This document shows, in pieces, positions 1 to 5,404 of a DNA stretch of 7,400 nucleotides. The notes under the pieces were generated by a model. That model was not told the DNA's origin. It ran no database searches and was given only the letters and a program-made list of their open reading frames with translations. The position numbers were made by a program, and so were the translations under genes. The first letter of the stretch is position 1; every line of letters begins with the position of its first letter. Where the stretch lies: the NCBI GenBank assembly GCA_012515365.1, contig JAAYYM010000376.1, forward strand, positions 1 through 7,400, read 5' to 3'. This DNA comes from Clostridia bacterium (GTDB lineage Bacteria > Bacillota_A > Clostridia > Lachnospirales > Lachnospiraceae).

Positions 1-124
1 CCCTGCATCATAAGGGGTATCTCACTTCGTGAGAACTCTCCCCTGCATCATAAGGGGTATCTCACTTCGTGAGAACTCTCCCCTGCATCATAAGGGGTAT
101 CTCACTTCGTGAGAACTCTCCCCT
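1..124. repeat. Three perfect 40-base tandem repeats with internal hairpins
   Basis: The same 40-base unit occurs at 1-40, 41-80 and 81-120 without a mismatch, and the first bases of a fourth copy follow before the sequence diverges. Each unit contains a perfect 6-bp hairpin (TCTCAC, loop TTC, GTGAGA; 20-34 in copy 1). It also contains a GAGA-AC-TCTC palindrome that shares bases with this hairpin, so the two folds compete. Across each unit junction a CCCCT/AGGGG stem forms around an 8-base loop (40-57). There are no variable spacers, so this is not a CRISPR array. The array touches the window edge, so its full length is unknown. It has no coding content that I recognise. Confidence 0.95.
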
Positions 125-176
125 TATAGGATTATAGCATAAAATGAATGTACTTCAAGATGGGGGTGGGAAGTAA

Positions 177-218
177 AAAAGCCGGCTGCCTCGATTCATG
201 CGTGGCTTGCCGGCTTTT
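177..218 (-). terminator. Rho-independent terminator of the abrB-acyltransferase unit
   Basis: A GCCGGC/GCCGGC stem (181-186 with 209-214) is extended by AAAA/TTTT and by an inner GCC/GGC. On the minus strand it ends in a run of six T (complement of 175-180). It lies about 45 bases after the acyltransferase stop codon. The flanking A and T runs could let it work in both directions, but the longer U-run is on the minus-strand transcript. Confidence 0.88.
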
Positions 219-263
219 CAAATTGTATTAATTTTGAAGTCTTTCATTTCTCTGTTACCAAAT

Positions 264-1343
264 CTACTTTTGGATTCTTAAATCTGCTTTCTTCTTGATT
301 CCTAAAGTTAAAAACCTTATAACAGGAATCCTGCTTAGTATTTCATATACCAAATATGTCACGATTAATTCAAATAGCAGTGCTGACAGATAAATCAACA
401 ACGCTGGAAGCTTTGTATAATGTGCAAGCATATAGCATGCAAAAAGCACAATTGGATAATGAACGATATACCAGCCAAAGCTACGCTGACTCAAAAAAGC
501 AGTAAGAGAGGTTTGAGTGTTAAACCATTTCTTTGCACCTGCAAAAATAGCAAGCACTGTTATCCATAAATACATATTTGTGAAAAGACTTTTCAGACAT
601 TCATCTGATGCATAATTACTGCCAAAGTAATAAATCACATATGCAATTCCCATTGCAATTGCGACAATAACAAGTGGAATCCCTGCCTTTTCCAATCGTT
701 CAATGATCTCATCATGAGAGAAAAAGAAATATCCTAGCATAAATGCAATTAGGTAAATTCCAAAACGATAGGTTGTGATCACAGGCGCATTCAGAATCTG
801 AGCAGAACCCCAAATCAAAACGGATAGTAGTAAAAGTATCACTAAATTTGCTTTGCCGCAGAGCGTCCAAAGTTTATCTGAAGCATCCAGTTTTCTGACA
901 AGTAATAGAATTGCTAAAAAAAGGAAGAGCATTTGAATAAACCATAATGGACCAGTTCCACTGAGAACAGCGATCAGGTAGTGTAAAGGAGAAGGGATCT
1001 CGCCTAAAACACCACTATTCAAAAGATTGAGATATCCGCCAATCCACTGATATACAAAAAGTCCAAGCGTGGATGGCACTAACAGCTTACATGCTCGATC
1101 CTTCATGAATTGCTTTGTGCCTCGATGTTCTAATGCATATCTTGAGGAAGCCCCTGCTACCACAAATAAAAGCACCATAAACCATGGATAAACAAAATAA
1201 AGCAGTCCATCCATATACGCCGTTCCCTGAAGAGGCATGACATTTCCTAATACACCCGCATGATTAAACAGATAGAACACGTGATAAACAAGTACAAGCA
1301 GCACTGTTGAAAACCGAATATTGTCTAAATAGTGTTTTCTCAT
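264..1343 (-). CDS. Membrane acyltransferase, acyltransferase-3 family
   Basis: This 359-residue integral membrane protein has the length and hydrophobic pattern of the acyltransferase-3 (OafA/NodX/WecH-like) family, whose members transfer acetyl or other short acyl groups to surface sugars or other extracytoplasmic acceptors. The N-terminus carries YLDNIR (5-10) in front of a membrane segment with the family's conserved His in LVYH (His21). A basic loop (residues 73-87) precedes helix-rich sequence, followed by GPLWFI (131-136) and a late WYIVHYPI motif (291-298). About ten membrane segments are likely. The ATG overlaps the stop of the AbrB-type regulator by 4 bases (ATGA) with a modest GGTGG site upstream, which implies translational coupling. 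A strong terminator follows. The substrate cannot be deduced, and no partner polysaccharide or lipid gene is in the window. Confidence 0.9.
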   Translation of the reverse strand: MRKHYLDNIRFSTVLLVLVYHVFYLFNHAGVLGNVMPLQGTAYMDGLLYFVYPWFMVLLFVVAGASSRYALEHRGTKQFMKDRACKLLVPSTLGLFVYQWIGGYLNLLNSGVLGEIPSPLHYLIAVLSGTGPLWFIQMLFLFLAILLLVRKLDASDKLWTLCGKANLVILLLLSVLIWGSAQILNAPVITTYRFGIYLIAFMLGYFFFSHDEIIERLEKAGIPLVIVAIAMGIAYVIYYFGSNYASDECLKSLFTNMYLWITVLAIFAGAKKWFNTQTSLTAFLSQRSFGWYIVHYPIVLFACYMLAHYTKLPALLIYLSALLFELIVTYLVYEILSRIPVIRFLTLGIKKKADLRIQK

Positions 1344-1648
1344 TCTGCGTCACCACCTTCCTCAATTTCTTCTGGTGGAAGTTGTTCCATGAAGATATTG
1401 CTCATAAGTTCTGATAATGACTGCTTTGGTGGAATTGCAATCCCCTTCTTTTCATCACCTAAAATTAATAGTGTATCACCCGGGTTAATATGAAAGAGAT
1501 CTCGGGCTTCCTTTGGAATGACAAATTGTCCCTTCTCTCCCACCTTAACTGTCCACGCATACTTTCCCTTTGGATGGCTCGTATTTTGGGTTTGTTTGGT
1601 TGGTTTGGTTTGTTTGGTGTGGTTGGTTTGGTTTGAATCTTGATTCAT
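1340..1648 (-). CDS. AbrB/MazE/SpoVT-type DNA-binding regulator with low-complexity tail
   Basis: This 102-residue protein has a swapped-hairpin DNA-binding domain at about residues 30-74, recognised by VKVGEKGQFVIPKEARDLF followed by INPGDTLLIL and the closing strand GIAIPP. This is the pattern of AbrB/SpoVT-type transition-state regulators, which bind flexible AT-rich sites as dimers or tetramers. Residues 1-28 are a Thr/Gln/Lys/Asn-rich tail encoded by an A/C-only stretch. Residues 75-102 form an acidic C-terminus (EEIEEGGDAE). The start is supported by AGGGGG about 8 bases upstream. The gene overlaps the acyltransferase by 4 bases, so it probably controls its own operon, perhaps through the repeats just upstream (inference). 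It could instead act as an antitoxin-like MazE relative, but no toxin gene is adjacent. Confidence 0.9.
   Translation of the reverse strand: MNQDSNQTNHTKQTKPTKQTQNTSHPKGKYAWTVKVGEKGQFVIPKEARDLFHINPGDTLLILGDEKKGIAIPPKQSLSELMSNIFMEQLPPEEIEEGGDAE
1584..1635 (-). repeat. 52-base A/C-only coding tract in the abrB-like gene
   Basis: For 52 consecutive positions the plus strand contains only G and T, so the coding strand contains only A and C. The stretch is built from short CAAAC/CCAAA-type repeats and encodes the Gln/Thr/Asn/Lys tail of the regulator. Such mRNA would be almost free of secondary structure. Slippage of short repeats is a likely origin. Confidence 0.85.
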
Positions 1649-1661
1649 TCTTGTTTCCCCC

Positions 1662-1715
1662 TATCTTTTTAACCTGTCTTCTTTTAACCTATCTTTTTGA
1701 CCTATCTTTTTAACC
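1662..1715 (-). repeat. Four 13-15 base tandem repeats in the abrB-like leader
   Basis: On the coding strand, units of the form GGTTAAAAAGATA occur at 1703-1715, 1690-1702 (one change), 1675-1689 (15 bases, diverged) and 1662-1674. The last runs straight into the AGGGGG ribosome site. Spacing is 13, 13 and 15 bases. They may be binding sites for the regulator encoded next to them (inference), or simply slippage products in an AT-rich leader. Confidence 0.8.
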
Positions 1716-2034
1716 TTGATAATGGACTTTTGTAAATTCACAAACCTCGCGACATCCAACTACATATCACTTTCAAATTTTCTTCCATTTGGAATGTAGT
1801 TTTCGCACTATAATTTTTGACTTTACATACTTGAATTAACATAACAAATCTTCTGAATGTAATCCACGTCCATAGCAACTCAAAGCAGGTAAGGAGAAAT
1901 CAATAATTTACATGTGATAGCAGCAGAATTGTACTTTTAATATGTAATTTGATTTTTTCTGCTCAAATAAAGTTAAATACATACATGTTCCTTTTTCATA
2001 TTCTGCTTCTCTGCATGTGATTCTCATTTTTCAT
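1716..2034. other. Intergenic region without a convincing gene; inverted repeats
   Basis: I see no credible protein or RNA gene here. It should hold the promoter of the regulator-acyltransferase unit. The best minus-strand -10-like match is TATAGT near 1808-1813, but its -35 is poor. An 8-bp inverted repeat, AACTACAT/ATGTAGTT, lies at 1758-1765 and 1794-1801, with a nested CAAAT/ATTTG (1774-1778, 1787-1791). A 7-bp pair, AGCAGAA/TTCTGCT, lies at 1922-1928 and 1957-1963. None carries a terminator U-run. Confidence 0.5.
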
Positions 2035-2181
2035 TCATAAGACAGCTTGTTTGTTTGAAAAGTATGATTTGTTATACTTATCATACTTCTGTTTTGTTAG
2101 CTTGTCAATCAGTTTATTTCTTCTAATGAATGAATCTTCAAACAAATAAATCCTCTCTTCAACGCAGTTGACACTTCCCAT
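2035..2181 (-). CDS. Possible 48-residue ORF coupled to the upstream membrane protein (uncertain)
   Basis: A 48-codon frame begins with an ATG that shares bases with the stop codon of the putative heme protein (TGATG at 2179-2183), an arrangement typical of translational coupling. The predicted peptide starts MGSVNCVEERIYLF and becomes Lys/Asn/Tyr-rich. It has no membrane segment or motif that I recognise. No clear ribosome site precedes it, and an inverted repeat (2060-2088) lies inside it. An open frame of this length is not rare in AT-rich DNA, so it may be chance. Confidence 0.22.
   Translation of the reverse strand: MGSVNCVEERIYLFEDSFIRRNKLIDKLTKQKYDKYNKSYFSNKQAVL
2060..2088 (-). terminator. 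Weak hairpin, possible end of the cad-heme transcript
   Basis: A perfect 9-bp inverted repeat (AAGTATGAT/ATCATACTT) with an 11-base loop lies about 95 bases after the putative heme protein. On the minus strand it is followed by only two further T after the stem, four in all counting the stem end, and the stem is AT-rich. It is therefore a poor intrinsic terminator and could instead be a regulator binding site. Confidence 0.35.
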
Positions 2182-2570
2182 CACAGAAACTCGATGAAGC
2201 AATGATAGATCAGCAATACAAATGTAGCAGCTGCGAGGATTTGATGAACAAGCTTCCATTTGGTACCTAGTACCTTTTTAAATGCTCTTGACAGTGCAAG
2301 TAGTATGGTCAGGATCAGCAACAGTGCGCCTGCTCCCGATCTGATGTCTGTCATTCTGGATGCAATGCTGCAGTGGATGAAGATAACTGGTATTGCCAGA
2401 ATGCCTATCGCACAGTGTATTTTCTTCAAAACCAGATATACCGTTGTCAGCGTCTCGCCCTTTTTACATTTTTTCAGTGTAACCAGTTTTCTGACCGGAA
2501 AGAGAATGAGAAGTATAAATATCAAAAATGCTGAAAACCATGACATAAATGTATGAACCGAAATAAACAT
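2181..2570 (-). CDS. Small four-helix membrane protein with two His-x13-His pairs, putative b-type cytochrome
   Basis: This 129-residue protein has about four membrane segments (near 8-26, 52-70, 79-93 and 108-127). Basic residues at 27-50 and 95-106 place those loops in the cytoplasm. Segments 2 and 4 each carry two histidines 14 residues apart, His52/His66 and His109/His123. In this topology His52 and His109 lie near the inner face and His66 and His123 near the outer face. This resembles the bis-histidine heme sites of the ferric reductase/NOX/YedZ superfamily, here without any flavin or NAD domain. Heme binding and redox function are inferences. The ATG is well supported by AGGAGG 8 bases upstream, which lies inside a terminator-like stem after the CadC-type gene. 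The context suggests a link to the metal-resistance operon. It could also be an unrelated small membrane protein reached by readthrough. Confidence 0.72.
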   Translation of the reverse strand: MFISVHTFMSWFSAFLIFILLILFPVRKLVTLKKCKKGETLTTVYLVLKKIHCAIGILAIPVIFIHCSIASRMTDIRSGAGALLLILTILLALSRAFKKVLGTKWKLVHQILAAATFVLLIYHCFIEFL

Positions 2571-2572
2571 AT

Positions 2573-2619
2573 AAAAAGCCTCCTTTTGTTTCTGTACTAA
2601 CCATACAAAAGGAAGCTTT
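2573..2619 (-). terminator. Terminator-like hairpin after cadC, containing the next gene's ribosome site
   Basis: The arms 2605-2619 and 2575-2589 form a 15-bp stem with a 15-base loop. The only imperfect pair (2580/2614) is a G-U wobble in the minus-strand RNA but a C/A mismatch on the other strand, so the fold belongs to the minus-strand transcript. A run of five U follows (complement of 2573-2577). It sits between the CadC-type gene and the membrane protein, and the first base of the next start codon is two bases after the U-run region. Confidence 0.85.
2579..2584 (-). promoter_or_regulatory. AGGAGG ribosome site buried in the hairpin's 3' arm
   Basis: The minus-strand RNA reads AAAAGGAGGC then UUUUUAU then AUG, giving a near-perfect Shine-Dalgarno 8 bases from the start of the membrane protein gene. 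All of its bases are paired when the hairpin folds, so translation should be low unless the stem is opened or a transcript starts downstream of the 5' arm (inference). Confidence 0.75.
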
Positions 2620-2651
2620 GAATTTACTTTGAATATAGAATTTTATGTTTT

Positions 2652-3011
2652 TTATTCTTCGATATGTTCTCTACCCTGTGCAATGATGCTTCTAACGTGA
2701 TCATCCGCCAATGAATAAAAAATGGATTTACCTTCTCTTCTATTCTTGACCAGCTTGCTCTGCTTTAAAATCTTCAGCTGATGAGAGATCGCTGACTGTG
2801 TCATATTAAGAACCTGCGCGAGATCACAGACACAAACCTCTGCCTCAAACAGCACAAATAAAATACGGATCCTGGTTGAATCTCCAAACACCTTAAATAA
2901 TTCCGCCAGATCATAAAGCTCCGTCTCCTCCGGCATGGTCTGATTAACGATCTCTATCAGTTCTTTATGAACCTCTTCTATTTCACAGCATTCAATTTTT
3001 TCATTTGCCAT
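2652..3011 (-). CDS. cadC: CadC-like ArsR/SmtB-family metal-responsive repressor
   Basis: This 119-residue winged-helix repressor is expected to bind the operator at 5289-5314 when metal-free and to leave it on binding Cd, Pb or Zn. The core KVFGDSTRIRILFVL (40-54) leads to the CVCDLA motif with Cys60 and Cys62, then the recognition helix TQSAISHQLKIL (71-82) and the wing (89-101). N-terminal Cys8 and Cys9 can complete a thiolate alpha3N site; in staphylococcal CadC the two N-terminal cysteines are further apart. The last helix holds Asp103, His105, His116 and Glu119, with the 2-11-3 spacing of the CadC/CzrA alpha5 site. Length matches the family. GGAGG lies 8 bases before the ATG. It is the distal gene of the HMA-ATPase operon, 49 bases after the ATPase, so it is probably autoregulated. 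A terminator-like hairpin follows. Confidence 0.92.
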   Translation of the reverse strand: MANEKIECCEIEEVHKELIEIVNQTMPEETELYDLAELFKVFGDSTRIRILFVLFEAEVCVCDLAQVLNMTQSAISHQLKILKQSKLVKNRREGKSIFYSLADDHVRSIIAQGREHIEE

Positions 3012-3060
3012 ACCTTAAACCTCCATTTGTCCTTCAAATCGCAAAGGATTTTCTACCATT

Positions 3061-4926
3061 TTACAACTTTTTGACTGATAATGCACGTATTGCATTCAAA
3101 ACCGCAATGACCATTACTCCAACATCCGCAAATATAGCAAGCCACATATTTGCAATGCCGAGTGCACCAAGCGCCAGACAGATCACCTTGATCCCAAGTG
3201 CAAAGTAGATATTCTCATAAACAATACGAATACATTTTCTGGCGATTTTTATTGCTTTTGCAAGCTTAAGCGGATCATCATCCATCAAAACCACATCAGC
3301 AGCTTCAATCGCTGCGTCTGAGCCAAGTGCTCCCATTGCAATTCCGATATCTGCTCTGGATAAAACTGGTGCATCATTGATGCCATCACCTACAAATGCC
3401 AGCTTCTCTTTGTTTTGTTTTTGTAGTAATAAAGCTTCTACCTGTTCAACCTTATCTCCCGGCAACAGTTCACTATATACCTCATCAAGTACAAGCTCCT
3501 TGGCAACCTGTTCTCCAACTGCCTTCATATCTCCTGTCAGCATGACATTTTTTCTGATTCCAATTGATTTAAGTGTCGTAATTGCATTCTTTGATGTAGA
3601 CTTCACACGATCAGATATCACAATGTGTCCGGCATAAGCATCATCGATTGCAAGGTGTACTATGGTTCCCGCATGATGACATGGAATATAAGGCACATTT
3701 AACCGATCCATGAGCTTTGCATTTCCTGCTGCAACAACTCGTCCATCGACCTTGGCAATAACACCGTTTCCACTGATCTCCTGTGCGTCTTCGATTCTGT
3801 TTTGATCAATGACCTTTCCGTATGCCTTCTGCAGACTTTTGCTGATCGGATGTGTAGAATAGCTTTCAACCAGTGCTGCATATTCCAATATCTTTTCTTC
3901 CTCTTCCTTTGTATGATGAATGCCTGTAACGTCAAAGACGCCTTCTGTCAGCGTACCTGTCTTATCAAATACGACAATTCCGGTATCTGCAAGCGCTTCT
4001 AGATAATTCGAACCCTTAATCAGGATTCCCTCTTTTCCTGCTCCTCCAATTCCTGCAAAGAAACTAAGTGGAATGCTGATCACCAGCGCACACGGACAGC
4101 TAATGACCAAGAAAGTCAATGCTCTGTATATCCACTCTCCAAAGTCAGGTGCAGAGCCTGTCAGCATTAATATAACAGGTGGTATTATTGCAAGTGCAAG
4201 TGCTCCAATGCATACAACCGGTGTATAGATTCTAGCAAACTTAGAAATGAAATTTTCTGATTTTGATTTCTTTGAGCTTGCATTTTCAACCATATCCAGT
4301 ATTTTAGAAGCTGTTGATTCTCCAAACTCTTTTGAAGTCTGAATGCGCAATACACCTGATTCATTGATGCATCCGCTGATAACTTCCATTCCCTTTGATA
4401 CCGTTCTTGGAAGACTTTCTCCAGTGAGTGCGCTTGTATTTAACGTAGAGTTTCCATCAATGATCATTCCGTCGATCGGGACTTTTTCACCTGGCTGTAC
4501 TACGATTATGCTTCCGATTTCAACTTCATCGGGATCTACTTTTGCCAGCGTTCCCTCCTTCTCGATATTCGCATAATCAGGTCTGATATCCATTAATTCG
4601 CTGATATTCTTCCTGCTCTTACCAACAGCATAGCTTTGAAAGAGTTCTCCAATCTGATAAAATAACATAACAGCTGTTCCCTCTTTGTAATCTCCAAGAG
4701 CAATTGCTCCTATCGTAGCGACTGCCATCAGGAAATTCTCATCAAATACCTGTTTGTTCAATATTCCTTTTCCAGCCTTTTTCAGGATATCATATCCTAT
4801 CACCAGATACGGAATCATATAAAGCATAAATTCCAAAATTCCATCTATCGGAAGGAATTTGAGTAAAATCAGTAATGAGAATGATATAAGAATCCGCCAA
4901 AGAACTTTCTTTTGTTTTTTATTCAT
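3061..4926 (-). CDS. cadA: Zn/Cd/Pb-type P1B heavy-metal exporting ATPase without HMA domain
   Basis: This 621-residue P-type ATPase should use ATP to pump divalent soft metals out of the cytoplasm. The P-ATPase motifs are in order: TGES (168-171), CPC in the metal-binding helix (277-279), the phosphorylated Asp in DKTGT (321-325), the His-Pro pair of the nucleotide domain (359-360), MLTGD (462-466) and GDGINDAP (513-520). Lys580 in ALGIK and Asp601 in ADVG are 21 residues apart, as are Lys693 and Asp714 of E. coli ZntA. This marks the P1B-2 Zn/Cd/Pb group rather than copper pumps. The protein starts directly at the first membrane helix, and the usual N-terminal HMA domain is a separate gene 42 bases upstream. 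AAAGG lies 7 bases before the ATG. Which metal matters in vivo is not shown by sequence. Confidence 0.95.
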   Translation of the reverse strand: MNKKQKKVLWRILISFSLLILLKFLPIDGILEFMLYMIPYLVIGYDILKKAGKGILNKQVFDENFLMAVATIGAIALGDYKEGTAVMLFYQIGELFQSYAVGKSRKNISELMDIRPDYANIEKEGTLAKVDPDEVEIGSIIVVQPGEKVPIDGMIIDGNSTLNTSALTGESLPRTVSKGMEVISGCINESGVLRIQTSKEFGESTASKILDMVENASSKKSKSENFISKFARIYTPVVCIGALALAIIPPVILMLTGSAPDFGEWIYRALTFLVISCPCALVISIPLSFFAGIGGAGKEGILIKGSNYLEALADTGIVVFDKTGTLTEGVFDVTGIHHTKEEEEKILEYAALVESYSTHPISKSLQKAYGKVIDQNRIEDAQEISGNGVIAKVDGRVVAAGNAKLMDRLNVPYIPCHHAGTIVHLAIDDAYAGHIVISDRVKSTSKNAITTLKSIGIRKNVMLTGDMKAVGEQVAKELVLDEVYSELLPGDKVEQVEALLLQKQNKEKLAFVGDGINDAPVLSRADIGIAMGALGSDAAIEAADVVLMDDDPLKLAKAIKIARKCIRIVYENIYFALGIKVICLALGALGIANMWLAIFADVGVMVIAVLNAIRALSVKKL

Positions 4927-4968
4927 ATGAATGCCTTTCTTATGCTGTTCTTTTCTTGTTTTCTGTTG

Positions 4969-5187
4969 CTAAATATAGATTTCACAATCATCCTCAACTT
5001 TTTTGCAATTAGCAAGCACCTTCTTCATAACATCGGCTGGTTCTGTGCCTTCTTCAAATTCCACATTCATTTTCAATGCCATAAAATTTATCACAGCATC
5101 CTTAACACCCTCTGTCTTCTTCGCTGCTTCCTCCATCTTATTTGCACAGTTTGCACAGTCTACCTCGATTTTGTATGTTTTTTTCAT
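4969..5187 (-). CDS. Stand-alone heavy-metal-associated (HMA) domain protein
   Basis: This 72-residue protein is a single ferredoxin-like HMA domain: a KKTYKIEV strand, the metal loop Asp10-Cys11-Ala-Asn-Cys14, a helix, and the GVKDAVINF strand-turn. Asp before CxxC is the form found in Zn/Cd/Pb ATPase N-terminal domains such as ZntA. Extra cysteines occur at 61 and 68 in an acidic C-terminus (KKVEDDCEIYI) and could add ligands. It is the first gene of the cad operon, just before an ATPase that lacks this domain, so it probably delivers or senses metal for that pump as a soluble cytoplasmic protein (inference). GGAG lies 10 bases before the ATG. Confidence 0.93.
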   Translation of the reverse strand: MKKTYKIEVDCANCANKMEEAAKKTEGVKDAVINFMALKMNVEFEEGTEPADVMKKVLANCKKVEDDCEIYI

Positions 5188-5288
5188 AATAATACTTCTC
5201 CTTTGCTTTTTAATTTGTACTTTTCCTTATTATACTCGCAGTCTTGTTGCTTTTGCTTATCCTCGCGGGTATATGGTTTTATTCTATT

Positions 5289-5314
5289 AACATATGAGCA
5301 TTTGTTCATATGTT
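5289..5314. promoter_or_regulatory. 12-2-12 inverted-repeat operator for the CadC-like repressor
   Basis: The arms AACATATGAGCA (5289-5300) and TGTTCATATGTT (5303-5314) are reverse complements except at one position, separated by TT. The 12-2-12 layout with ATATGAACA half-sites is the known operator form for SmtB/CzrA/CadC repressors. It begins at the predicted transcription start of the operon, where a bound repressor would block initiation. Confidence 0.87.
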
Positions 5315-5321
5315 TGATTTA

Positions 5322-5349
5322 ATTATATCAGATCAAATTGAAAAGTCAA
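5322..5349 (-). promoter_or_regulatory. Promoter of the HMA-ATPase-cadC operon
   Basis: A -35 box TTGACT (5344-5349) and a perfect -10 box TATAAT (5322-5327) are separated by 16 bases on the minus strand. The predicted start is near 5315, giving a leader of about 128 bases before the HMA gene. A second TATAAT-like match at 5229-5234 within the leader has no matching -35. Confidence 0.87.
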
Positions 5350-5404
5350 GTATTTTCTCACTTGATATTTCTTTGCATAAAGTCACCTCAATGCCACCCT
5401 AAAA

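Noticed and set aside
1..124. CRISPR array
   Set aside because: The 40-base units are directly adjacent and identical, without variable spacers.
1817..1845. Plus-strand promoter (TTGACT, 17 bases, CATAAC) for an unknown RNA
   Set aside because: The -10 match is weak, and no plus-strand gene or terminator-bounded RNA follows.
1908..1982. 24-codon minus-strand frame preceded by a GGAA-like site
   Set aside because: It is too short, with poor site spacing and no conserved feature; chance is likely in AT-rich DNA.
2260..2556. Plus-strand open frame opposite the putative heme protein
   Set aside because: It has no ribosome site or recognisable motif, and the minus-strand frame has a strong ribosome site and patterned membrane helices.
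3061..4926. Copper-exporting ATPase (CopA type)
   Set aside because: The Lys580/Asp601 pair and the CadC-type regulator indicate the Zn/Cd/Pb group; the Asn/Tyr/Met/Ser signatures of copper pumps are absent from the last two helices.
5188..5288. Riboswitch or attenuator in the long cad leader
   Set aside because: No stable stem, terminator or known riboswitch core could be traced; the upstream operator already explains regulation.
4912..5322. Plus-strand open frame of about 136 codons opposite the HMA gene and cad promoter
   Set aside because: It runs antisense through a well-supported HMA gene, its promoter and operator, has no ribosome site, and its Phe/Leu/Cys-rich product is typical of an antisense shadow.
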